DNA from: Acridotheres tristis
Taxonomy: Eukaryota > Chordata > Aves > Passeriformes > Sturnidae
Direction: 5' to 3'
DNA: 64,000 nucleotides
NCBI GenBank assembly: GCA_037013685.1
Contig: CM072888.1
Coordinates: forward strand, 11,265,034-11,329,033
The notes beneath the pieces were generated by a model. The model was not told where the DNA came from. It did not search any database and saw only the letters and a list, made by a program, of their open reading frames with translations. Position 1 is the stretch's first letter, and each line of letters starts with the position of its first letter. Below are positions 13,401-25,400 of this stretch, piece by piece. Made by a program: the position numbers and the translations under genes.

Positions 13401-16400
13401 GTGAGTCTGGGAGTGCCCGAGTGTGCCCAAGTGTGTCAGAGTGTGCCTGGGTGTGCCTGAGTGTGTCCAAGTGTGCCTGGGTGTGCCTGAATGTGTCTGA
13501 GTGTGCCTGATTGTGTGTGAGTGTCTCTAAAAGTAAATGTGATGTGGTGCCTAGGGGGTGAAAAAAAGTTCTGTGAATATCTTGAGCTGCCAAGCATAGT
13601 AATGATTCTGATTTACCACTGGGAGTTTTATCTTAGTAACACACACTGACTGCCTTGCTCTAATTTTATCAAATGCACCACTGTGAGTTTTCTATTGTTG
13701 TGAGGAGCAGATTTGATGACATTAGATTGGTGATATATCCCCATTTCAGTAGTTGGGATCTCTACACAAATAACTCCTTCCAGATATACCTTTGGGAAAA
13801 TAAAACTGCAGGTTTCTTTGAATTAAATTAAGTAAAGCCCTTGTTTAAGTGGACCTTTACCTAACTAAAACAATAGCGTGCTTTATATTCTTCTGTGTTG
13901 CTTTTTGAGCTTTTAAGTTCTTGTAACAGCTTCTATTATCAGGTTGTTTCTGTTTATATAATGTACTGCAATGCTCTTCTGCTACAAATTAATGCTTTCG
14001 AAGTGTCAAGTAGGCCTGTGTGCTCAATAAATCTTTGGCAGGCACAGAAGGGGAGGAAATGGAACATAAAATATTTACCTTCGAGCTATTGTTCCTTTAA
14101 ATGTTGAGGGGATTTGATATGCCACTGGTTCAAGAACTTCTGGTGCTTCTCCAAAAGATGCTTCTCCAAAGGTGCTTCTCTAAAATACTGCAGAAGTCAG
14201 GTGTGGTGGTGGGGGTAAGGTGTGAGGAGGGCACATTTCATGTTCGGTCAGAAGAAGCTGCTCTTTTTTTTTTTTTTTTTAATTGGTTACAGATTGCTGC
14301 AAAAACAGTGTTTGCACTGCCTCCAAGCTTTTTGGAAGCTATTAGAAATACCACCAACACCTTTCACATGAGCAGTAGCTTTAGCTCAGTCATGTTTCTG
14401 TGGGCCAGGGAGGTTTGTTACATCCAGTACTAAAAATGCATTTGACAAAGAGATAATGGACAGAAACCAGCACATAAGGGAAGGATACACTGCTTTTTGT
14501 TGTCAAATGTATGTGTTTAGCACCTCTTCTCTTTTCCTTTGGTTTAAGGGCTTGCTGCTTAGGCTCTTTGATCTCCCCAGCCTGTTTCTTTTTCCTCTGG
14601 TCTTTAGAAGAGCTTTGTTTCAGAAAGTAGGTTAAAGAATAATAATGAATAAAAGTATCTACAGCCTTGAGAGTACAATACAGATTTGTGTAGTTTCATT
14701 TCTCTAGCTCACAGCTGTTTCTGTAAATATGGGGAACTTCCAGTATTTTCTGGAAGTCTTGAAAGTAATTTCAAAACATAGTGTTGGCTCTCTGCCCCAA
14801 TAAATTGAATCAAAACACTTCACTTTTTCTTTAGAGAAGCATACTGAAAGGTAAGTGATGTATTGCTTGGGACAAAATCGAGAGCATTTGGCAGGTGCTT
14901 TTCTGAATTCACGTGTATTTGAATGACAAAAATAATCTCTTTTTTAATTTGTTTTTTCTTCAGGGTGCTGATTCTTTAGTTACATAGGACCATTTCCTAT
15001 ATTGATTGGTTTTTTTTTATTTCTGCTTTTTGGCTGCTTTAGCTTGCCACAATTGCATGTCGTCCTGATGCTAAATTGCAATTGTGTTTGCTGGCAAAAG
15101 GCTTCCAGCAGAAAAATATTGCATCCAGCCATGCAGATAGGTTTTACTCTCTGGATTGTTCAAAGACTGGTTCTGCCACAGAGCACAAGTGACATTTGTT
15201 GTGATGGTGACAAGGAAGCAGGAAGGAGCAGTAGAATTAAAGGTGCCCAAATGCTGTGAGGTGAAGGAAGACTCCCTAAACACACTAGGCACCAAACAAC
15301 AACCAGGTTCTCTTTCCAAGGGAAAAGATCTTGGTCAAAAATACAATTTAAAGGGTGTGAATTGTTTTTGATGGGTCAAGAGGAAGCATTTGAGTGGTGC
15401 AGACATGGAGGTCTCTGTGAACCTCTGTGCATGACAGTGACCCCCTCCTGCCCCAGGATTTGTTTCCATGGCTAGGGCAGAGGGGTACCTCATCTTGAAA
15501 CAAGACTTTAAGACCAAACAGCTACAAAAACAGATTTTTTTTTTTTAAATAACTGTTTAGGAGCTGTCCAGAACAAGTCCTTATGGCTGTGTAATATCAT
15601 CCTATCTGTAAGGCTGAAATATCCAAAGAAATAGGTGCTTGTCATCTTCACTGATAAAATATATTTTTTCAGTATCTGAATCAAAGTGTAAAGTCATCAA
15701 TGGAATTGGTGATGGTGGAATTTACTTCCTTAAAATCTCACCTTGATGCCCAACTTACATTTAATTGATAACTTTTTTCTGTGTTATAGCACATTTCTAC
15801 CAAAGTTGGCTTTATAAGGTTCTGAAAAGAAATATATGACCAGTGGGCATATGGCTGAACTAACAATTCATGGCCATGATAAAATTTCATTCATTTGAAT
15901 ATAGTATATGAATGAATGAATATAAGTGTCATTTTTGTAAAGTTTTTGATCAATAATACTTAACAGCACTTTCTGAGAGAGTTTCATTAGGTCCTAGGTC
16001 AGGGTCATGGGGAGCTGAGATAGAACAATGCCCTCAGGATCACTCAGCAGATTGCTGGCAGAGGCAATACAGAATTTAGGATTCCCAGCTTACAACATGA
16101 TACTGGACTTTGTTTCATTTGTCTTGAATAGCAACTCTATTTGTCCAAATATTGTTATGGTTTAATTGCATTCAAGGTTATTTAGAACATTATTTTCAGC
16201 CCTAGTTTTGGATTGGGTGGCACAGATTATTTTGCTGATAGCAAAAATACCCAATAGTTAGTGTGGTGCATTTTAACTCTTTTGTTTGATTGTTTGTTTG
16301 TTTTTTATTGTTGTTGTTGTTGTTTGGCTTTTGGGTTTTTTTAATGGTTTGTATTTCAACAAAAATATATCAGCATTTAAACTGAGAGGCTTCCTACAAC

Positions 16401-19400
16401 TTAAGTCCACATGATTGCCTTTAAAAGAGACTGCTGCTTGGCCCTGGTAATTTTCAGCCCAGCATGTGGTAAACTTGGATTTAGAGACAGTGAGTGATGC
16501 ATACATTTCTTTTCATGCCAAGAAAATACCCAGTTGCAGCTTGAAAACAAGAAAACAAACAAACAAAAGAAACCAAGGGAGAGGAAGAAAATTCTCATGG
16601 AGTTGAGAATTGTGATTGTTTTTAAAAATGTTAAAAATTTTATCTGGTTGCTTTTCTCATAGTTATTTTCTCATTTAAGATGTTAAAAGACATAATTTGT
16701 GTGGTTAAACCACAAATATGTGAATTGCTTCTAAAAATGTGGCCGTATTTTTGCCACCACTCCTCACGAGCATCTCCCAAATGGATTAACTTCACAGAGA
16801 ATTCCAGTTTTCTTTATAAAAGAGCCCAGGCCCACTTTGAAAAGGTAATTGTGTGCAGAGCCTTCCCGTGGCAGGAAGCACCTGCCCCATTCTGGTCCCC
16901 ACAGGACCTGCTGTGATGCTTCTGCATGACTGGAATAATCTCCCATTGTTGCAGTGTAGCATGGTGCTCTACAAATCCCAGGCAAAGCAGGTAGTTGTTA
17001 AGGAAATTAAGAGCCCTCATTAATCATGAAGGTAGCTATAAATAGCCTGATGAACAGTTTCCTTGTTAGACACTCAAACATGTAAATATTTAAGTTGGAC
17101 ACTGGGAACATATTGCATGTGCTGATACATCCTTAAATAAAACTTCAGAGAAACACCGACAGCATTTGTGACAACGGGAACTGACCATTCTTTAAAAATA
17201 ATAATAATAATATTAATTAGGAGCTGGCAACACTTCAGTGTTCCACACTAACATCATTGTCTTGCACATTCTTTAATAAAGGTTCAGTTATGTTCTGAGG
17301 CTTTAGGGCAAGTAGGCATTGAAAATAGGAGAAAGGTGATGTCAATCTGCAGCAAGAACTGAAGATCTGTTGAAAAAGAAACTGTAATTTTTGTGGTGAC
17401 TTTTCTGTTCATTTTGCTTTTGAGAAATCCATGCATTTTATCTTCTGTTCTCTTGGAAGCTACACCCCTTGTTCATTCCATTTAGGAATTTTTAAAAATT
17501 AAGCTTTTGAGAGATGTTTTGGTGTTTCCTCAGAGTTCATAAAGCAAGTTGAGTACAAATTTATTGATTATTTTTTTCTTCTTTGATCTTCCAAAAGCTC
17601 CCATTTAGCTGAAAATTAGATTTCCTTCATGCCTGAACTAAATTACTTGTACAAGTCTAGTTTTTACTTAACAGCTTTAAACGAAGTTTACATAACTCCT
17701 TGCTGTGATGTACCAGTCGTCAACTTGCAGCTGTGATTTGTCTTCTAAAACTCTGGAACAACAAATAATTTCAAGAAAGATTTCATTTGGATGGCTGCAT
17801 CACAGCTGCAGAGGAAGCTGAGCTTTGCTGGACACAATGGTTGTAAGAAAATTAAACATGCCAGTTTTCTAAAGACAAACTGCAATACTTGCTCTGATAC
17901 TAGTGCTAGGGATGATTAAGTTTAGGGCTAGGGATTTTTTTTTTTAAGTAATTTTAAATTCCAAAAATATGAGGTAGAGCAGGAACAAGAGAACATGAGT
18001 AATAATGTCCTATTTTTATTTCTCTTCATAAAATTTTTCTCTGCTGTGTCCTTATCACTTTTTTCAAGAAAATATAGTTTTTGATGCACACATTGTCATG
18101 CTATTCCATTCATTTTTAATAGGTTTAATGTTAAGCTTTAGTTTGCCGATGAATAATTTAAATTTTGGGATTTTTTTCTGTGTTTTGATTTTGAAGTCTG
18201 CTGGACTTCACGAATCTTAGTGCAGCATTAAAGTGCTAATCAATAAACACTCCAGAACACTGTACTTTGGTTTTAAAACAGTCTTTGTTATTGAATGCTT
18301 TTGGTTCATCATGCTTTGGGGGCTTTTAAAATACAGACATGTAGAGTTGCCCACAAATTAGAGCAGTCAAATAGTATTTTGATGATTAATTGCTGTGGTA
18401 TTCTCTGAGGTTTTTTTTTTTTTCCTTGCATTTGCCATTCTCTGAGCAGTTTTATGGCATTTACCAAATATTTTAGAAATTACCAGTGAATCTTAGCTGT
18501 CAGATCCAGTTGGACTTCTTCATAATCAGATATTTTTTTCCAATTCATTCTTAATTTCTGTAGCATTCAAAGTACCAGTTCACTGTAAAAATTTATTTTG
18601 AGGGGATAAAGATGTCTGAGAGGACTGGAGAGGGACTCTTTATGTGACTGCTTTTCATATTTCATAACATTGAAGAATAAGTTATTTCAATTTTTTTAAT
18701 TGTCCTAAAGAGGCCATAGGTATCAGCATCCATATCTTGTCACCAACCAGCACAAAGCACATTATTAATATTCCTATTTGTTGGTGAATACTAGTATGGA
18801 AATCCATTTGAATGTTGTATAACTAAATATATGTTTCTAATTAGAAGTACCTTGGCAGGAAACAGTCTTACAAAAACAGAAATGAAAAAGCAAATTTAGG
18901 ATATTTGTAGAGTTCTGTGTTGAAGACCATGTACTTGAGAATCAGGGTTCACTTGGGTAAGAGAGAAGAGAAGAGAAGAGAAGAGAAGAGAAGAGAAGAG
19001 AAGAGAAGAGAAGAGAAGAGAAGAGAAGAGAAGAGAAGAGAAGAGAAGAGAAGAGAAGAGAAGAGAAGAGAAGAGAAGAGAAGAGAAGAGAAGAGAAGAG
19101 AAGGAGGAGTTTACTCTGCAGAACTGGAAAACCAAATAATAAACCCTGTGGGAGCAAGACAGTGAATTTCAGCCTTGTTTTTCAAGGAAAAATCGACAGT
19201 GATTCTGGGTACAGGAATTCTTGGACCTCAGTGCAAATTTCAGTTTCGTCTAATTGCAAAGAAAAGGGGGCAAGATGTGTATTTTGTTGATGGAAATGAG
19301 AAACTGTGGTTAGTTATTTCCCTCTGAAAGTACTTTTGTGTAGATGCAGAGCACTTATGTGGCTGGTTTTTCCTTTTCCTCTCCCCCTCCTAGCCCAAGC

Positions 19401-22400
19401 TCTAGCATTCCTACTTCTGATCTCCTTGTCTCATGAGGATTAGTCCTGTTGGCCAGGAAACAGCATTATAAGATCATGCATTTCTCAAATTTTATGTCAC
19501 ATTAGTACATTTACCTTAAAATTTTAAGCCCTAAATAGCTGGTATTTAAATAGAAGAGTTGGCCTCTTTTGTAAGGATGTTTGCAATTTCCTGATGTGAA
19601 ATCCCTTGCCAGCAAGCCATGGAGCAAGCATCCAGTCAGGAAAGAAGTGTCCTTAACAGAAATCATGTTTAGTTCTGGTGTTTCAAGGCAATAGTCTGAG
19701 AACAAATGAATCTCTTCAGCATTATGTTCTCAAAACCAAAAACATTAGCACCCACCTACACTGATGCAGGAATTTACTGCAGTGGGACAACTTCCCCCCC
19801 CTGCCCCCCAGTATTGTATTTCAAGTTCTATAGAAGACAACAAGAGCTGGTGCTAAAACCAAAAAGGTTTTCCAGTTGAGTTTGAAACAAACCCAAACAT
19901 GTGAAATGGACTCTTCTCCTGGTGACTCTGTAGACAAAGGCAGCATTGACGTGCCCCAAATGCCAGGAGCAGAATTCCTGTGCCTGAGTGTGCTCCAGTG
20001 CCACAGCCATAATCGCCTGCTCTGCCTGGCAGTTTGTACAAGCAGCCATTTGTTAGAAAAATAGACTTCATTAGTGATTTTTCAGCTCACAGTGCCCTTG
20101 TGCAGTCTGATAGAACGTGCAGAAGCTGAGCTTCTGTCTCCTGGCTGTAGCATTTTGCATTTCACAGGTGGTGACTTGACTGAACAGTGAAAACATCTAA
20201 TTTTCACTTCTTGTTTGGTTGGTTTCACTTGACATAATTTATTTGGGTTTTTTTTTTTCCTGTGTAGGTTTGCATCCAGTAGTGTTGCAACATTTATTTC
20301 CTTTTCACTTAGAAAAAAAATAAAAATTGCATAAATGAAACTTTTTTTTTTCCCATTACCCAGATCTATCTTTCCCAGAATAGGTATGTAAGTTATAAGT
20401 ATTATCTTTCCTGAGGTGAGGTAAATCTGGGCCTGTGGGAACCACAGGAAATGTGTTCTTCAGTCTTGCTGGTGTTGGAATGCTGTATGGAGCCAGGCTC
20501 TCCATAGAGCCCTCCTGTCCCTGCACTGATTTGAAGAACAGTCCTGTGACACTTTAGTGAGTATTTGTGGATAGAGCAGATGTGGGAGACCAGCCTGCTG
20601 TACAGGTGGGAAGCACTTTCCCCTCCATATTTTAATCAGTTTGTTGCTTTTCAGAGATACAGGGATGTACTCCTAGGGAAAATTCTCTTTTGAAGGCAGT
20701 AAGGGATATTATTAAGGGCTTTCAGTGCCCTGGCTCATGTCACTTTATCTTCTTAAATGGGCAAAAACAGGGTGAAAGAATTCTGCAGTTACACCAATAC
20801 ATAACCTCAGATTTGTGATTTTGATCCTCCCTGCTCTTTTCCTTTGCCTGGTGGCAGGTCTTTTCTGTTGCACAGTATAAGCTCCTCAATAGAGATTAGG
20901 CCTTTGGCTTTTTTGTTTTGTAGAGAAGTAAAAGTAAACACTCTGCACAAATATTTTAATTCTCTGTGACACATTAAACTCGAGGAATTGAATTATCCTG
21001 ACTGGTTGGTAGCAGCAAGCTGTTTTGCCACCAAATTTATTGAGGTTGAACAGTCTTCCAGCAGCAAGAGATGAAAGGTCAGTGAGTTTTGTATGTCTTT
21101 GTCTCATGTAGAAGTATTAAAGGGACCTGTACATATTTATATAGCTCTTCTGAAAATCTCAGAGTGGTTGGTAAATGCTAAATTAAGTGTGAAGCAGGCA
21201 GTTACATAATATCCATATTTTACAAATGGGGCTAATCCCAGTTCAGGAAGGTTGGTTGTGCTAGACCACGTAGCATCATTAACAGAAGGAGAAATAATGA
21301 GTCACAGCCCTGAGTTCCTTGAGCTTATCTGTATTATGAGTTTCAGGCACTTTAGTCTGTTTGGTTATAAGAGCAGAGGTTATTAAGTGCACACTGCTTA
21401 AATAATTTCATTAACTCTGTTACCTCTGCTAGTTTTCTCACTGTGCTTGTGATCTGTGCTTCTATGTCAGTGCATGTTAACTTGAGTTGTATTGGGCCAG
21501 ATTTCTTTTAAAACAGATTATAAAACTGCGAAGTACAAAATTATTATGATCAGGTAATGATATTCAGCATCGAATTGTCCTTAATAAAAAGTGTTTGGAT
21601 TTGAACTTCTACATTTGTTCAATTGATTTTAAGATCCTGGTCTTTTTAAATCAGCAGGCTTTTATCAGAGACTTATAGGCAAGGACTTAAGAATATTGGA
21701 TCAGCTGAGAATTGAGTACACCAACATGTTGGCTCCTGCTTTTGACTTGGCTCTAGTTAGAAATATTTCATGTTCCACTTCACAGTCTGTCTTTGGTCAG
21801 CATTGCCCAACTGTTCACCCATTTCATCAGCACATTGAGCCATTTAAGGGAGCATCTGATTTTGAAATTGGAAAAAAACTGCCTGTATAAAAATAATTTC
21901 ATGTCCTTTTCTTTTTAAGGAAGTTTCTATGCAGCACTACTAATGAATAAATAAATTTTATCTTACCTGCATGGTCTCTCAGAAGCACTGTATAGAAGTT
22001 AAGATACAGTACAAAACCTCTGTGTTTACCTTTCTTGTTGTTACTTGATTATTCCCAATACTTCAGTGATAACAGTAATAGAGCACTTCATATGCAAAAC
22101 CCTTGGGGTAGAGATTTGCAAGCTACTGGTGTTTGTTGCCAAGTTTATTTTTTACAAAGCATTCTCACCCATTGCTGGGAGTACCAGCCCACACCTGAGT
22201 CTGTACCAGTCCTTTTCCATTTTGTGCTGTAGGGCAGCTTTCTAACATAATCAGACTTAAACTTTTCATGTAGTCTATTCATATGGCTTCTTGGTGTACC
22301 ACTTGAAGGCACTTGCCTTTTTTAATATTAACATTTTGTCAGATAGACTTTAATGAAAGCTTGGAGCTATTACACATTATTGATCATGTTTATTTAAAAT

Positions 22401-25400
22401 AGATGGCGTGACCTGGAAGAGTTTGGTCAAGTTGGCCAAAGAACATCCTTGTTGGGAGGGGATTTGTGTTGCTGTCTGTAGGGAGATGATTGGTATTTTC
22501 ATGCAAGGGTCATTTCTGGTGGAGGTTGGGTTGTGGCTTGGTATGGAAGCTGGAAACGTGGGAAGAAAATCCCACTGTGTCTGCAGAGTCAGAGTGGTGG
22601 GGTTTGGTACAGACAGATGGAGACCTCTGGGGAACAAGTTTAACAAATACACTGTTAAAAAAGATTCTTGGGGCATCTCAAATGGGAGATAGACAGTGGG
22701 TAGAAGACCTCCCAAGAGCACCACAGGAGTGGAGGCTCCCAAGAGTCATTATTTCCAAAGTAATTTTGTGACTGAGGAGGATTTAATTTCTCTGAGGGTA
22801 CTTCAACTTGTATCTGAAACATGACTGTTCTCCTTTCATGCTAAATATGCCTCAAAGATATATTTTAATTTATTTTTTAATGAAACCAGTTAGTAGTAAT
22901 GATCAGTTACAATATTTGTTGATGCACTTTTTAGCCTTTTTGTACACCTTTTACGCTTGCCTCCAATATATTTATTACTTGCATGCAGTGTTTTCTTTTT
23001 TTCTGGTTTGGTGCTTAAGCCCTTAGTGTGAGCCCCAGCTAGATGGTAAAATCTCCTTCAGCAGCTTGCTTATGCTTGTGGCATTAACCTTTCTGCAGGG
23101 GGTTGTGATGTTTATTTACAAAATTCCAGTTTTCCACTTACAAGTAGAATATTATTAAGACAGTCTTCTTTTTACCAATTAGGTCAAAGTCCTAAAATTT
23201 TAAGACCTAAACCACATGGTTTAGAGCGAACAGATTCACAAACCATAGGTGACTTTACTACAAGAAGAAAGGGTATGTACTTTAGCACCGTATGTATATG
23301 GAGCTTTATAAAAATAACTGAAGCAAAAATTAAGAAAACTGTTATTTTAGAATAACTTTCACTCTGGCATATTCTTTTCTGCTATAGTCTAAGGTCATGG
23401 ATGCATTTTCCATGTCAAGCAACCAGTTTCCTATACAAGGAATTAAAGACTTTCTGGTTTGAACAGTGTATGGAAACTGTTCTTTGATATTAACATTAAT
23501 GTTCTGATCTCCTAAGTTGTAGCTGTTTATATTTTGCATTGACTTTTGTCTGTTGATTTAGAAGCAAGTATATAATAACTTGTAAATTGTACATAGTAAC
23601 TTGTGAGTTACTTGAAACTTTTGTTAGGCAATAAGCTGAAATCACATTTCATGTAGGTCTCCTGAAATTAAGCGAAATATTGATCCTCTGATCATACACT
23701 TGTACAGACATCTAGTTATGCATCTTAAAGAGGATTGCAATTAATTTGATGGGCTTTATTGAAGATGCTGAGTTGATGCCTTAAACGATAACAAGAAGTA
23801 GAGAAAATAATGAACATTAAAAATCTCAGAGAAATATCACTGATTACCTTTGGGTTTTAAAGTCCATTGCAAGTGGATGAAATACTTCTGCTGTTCTTGG
23901 TGGGCTTTGGACAAAGTCCTGGCTCTGTCTCTGCTGCAGCAGTAGCTTGCCCACTGTTTATTCCTTCCAGGCAGTCTCAGACCTTTACAGAGGACTTGAG
24001 CCAAGCTGATCAATTTTTGTGTCAGTCGTGCTTTAGTATCATTTTGCCTGTTACATTCAGTTCTGTCACTACATGCCTGACACTTGATCTTAGTGAACCT
24101 GCCAAGAGGCAGAAAACTCATGGTGGGAGGGGGCACAAGGAGAGAAAGGGTTGTTTTTGTGATGGCATTGCATTTTCTTTTCCAAAAACAGTTTTAGGGA
24201 GGGTAAAGTTGACAGCAGTTTGACTCTGTGATTTTTTTTTTTCCCACAAGCCTCTTTATATATATTTTTTTCCCTAATGTTTAGGAGGGGTGAGACAGAT
24301 AAGCTGGAGGGAGGGATAATGTGTTTCTCGCTAATAGCCTACTTGTGGTTCTGTTCTGAAAACGGAATTTTAAAATGGCACTTTTTTTGAGAACAGTGTT
24401 AGCTGTCATGAGTGGCACAAGCTGTCATGGGTGGCACATTGCTCTGCTCGCCTGTGGATGAGCACTGAGCAGGCTCTCCCTGCTGCTGGCTCATTTCTCA
24501 CTTTTGCAGGCTTAGTCTGTTCTGCCCACTCGTGGAGCTGTGAAACCTCACCAGTAAGGGCACATGTACACAGCCAGGGCACAGTTTGCATATTAACAAC
24601 TGGCCCTGAGCCAAGAAAAGTCCCCAGAGATGGCTCTGCTGAAACAGCCCATCAGCCCTGCCCTGGGCTTGCCAGCTCAACAAGCCACCACGGCAGAATG
24701 AGGACAGGACACGATGCTGCCACTTTCAGAATCTCTTTTTCAAAACAGAATTACTACCTGCAAGTATGTGCTGCAAAGTTCTGAAATTGCAGTGTTTTTT
24801 AAAAATTTTATATTTTAATTTTTCAAATTCTTCTCATTACCTGAAAATATTAAAGACATAAGTTAATATATCATGTCTTTCTGGAAATGGAAATGTCTCC
24901 CTTTCCTTACTACAATTTACTATTTGAAAGATAGAGGGTTTTTTCTGTATTTAGGCTGTGAAAATCTATTAAATTTAAGTTTGTTTAGGAATGTTCTGTG
25001 CTTTACAATTGTCTGTTTCTTACATAGCAAAACCAGCTCCACTAGAAATAAAACCTCTGCCTGAATGGGAAGAACTACAAGCTCCAGTTAGATCTCCTAT
25101 CACCAGAAGCTTTGCACGAGAGTAAGTTTCCTGGTTTTTCATTTTTGCTGACTAGAGTGTTAATAAATGTGTGCACATCTGTATCATATTCTTAGCTTGT
25201 TTGTAGCTTGAAGTTTCCTGTGGAAGAGTGTGAGTCTGTGTGTGTATATCTGTGCATTGAAATAAAGTGTGTCCGTGTGAAATTTTGTTTTGTGATAATA
25301 AATATAAGGGACTGTGTATAACCAAAAAAATGTGACACTCTAGTAAACTTGAATGAAAATTTCAGCTCTAATATGCTTATTTTTGTTGTTTACCAGGAGG

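Larger units (their letters stand above)
11814..23182 (+). other. GAB1: GAB1 intron, 11.4 kb
   Basis: The largest intron in the window is AT-rich and holds several simple repeats: a GTGTGCCT minisatellite (13391-13530), a 15-bp triplicate (14142-14186), a poly-T run near 14263, a TTG/TTTG tract (about 16285-16325) and a long AAGAG array (18961-19103). No exon was recognised. Open frames through the AAGAG array are repeat artefacts. Confidence 0.85.

Noticed and set aside
18896..19165. Open frames encoding KREEKREE or [10 protein letters not shown] repeats
   Set aside because: They are translations of the AAGAG microsatellite, which has no stops in any frame.
22377..22771. Overlapping open frames of 93-121 codons on both strands in a GAB1 intron
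   Set aside because: No known family resemblance and no supporting splice sites or codon bias. Frames of this length occur by chance in 64 kb.
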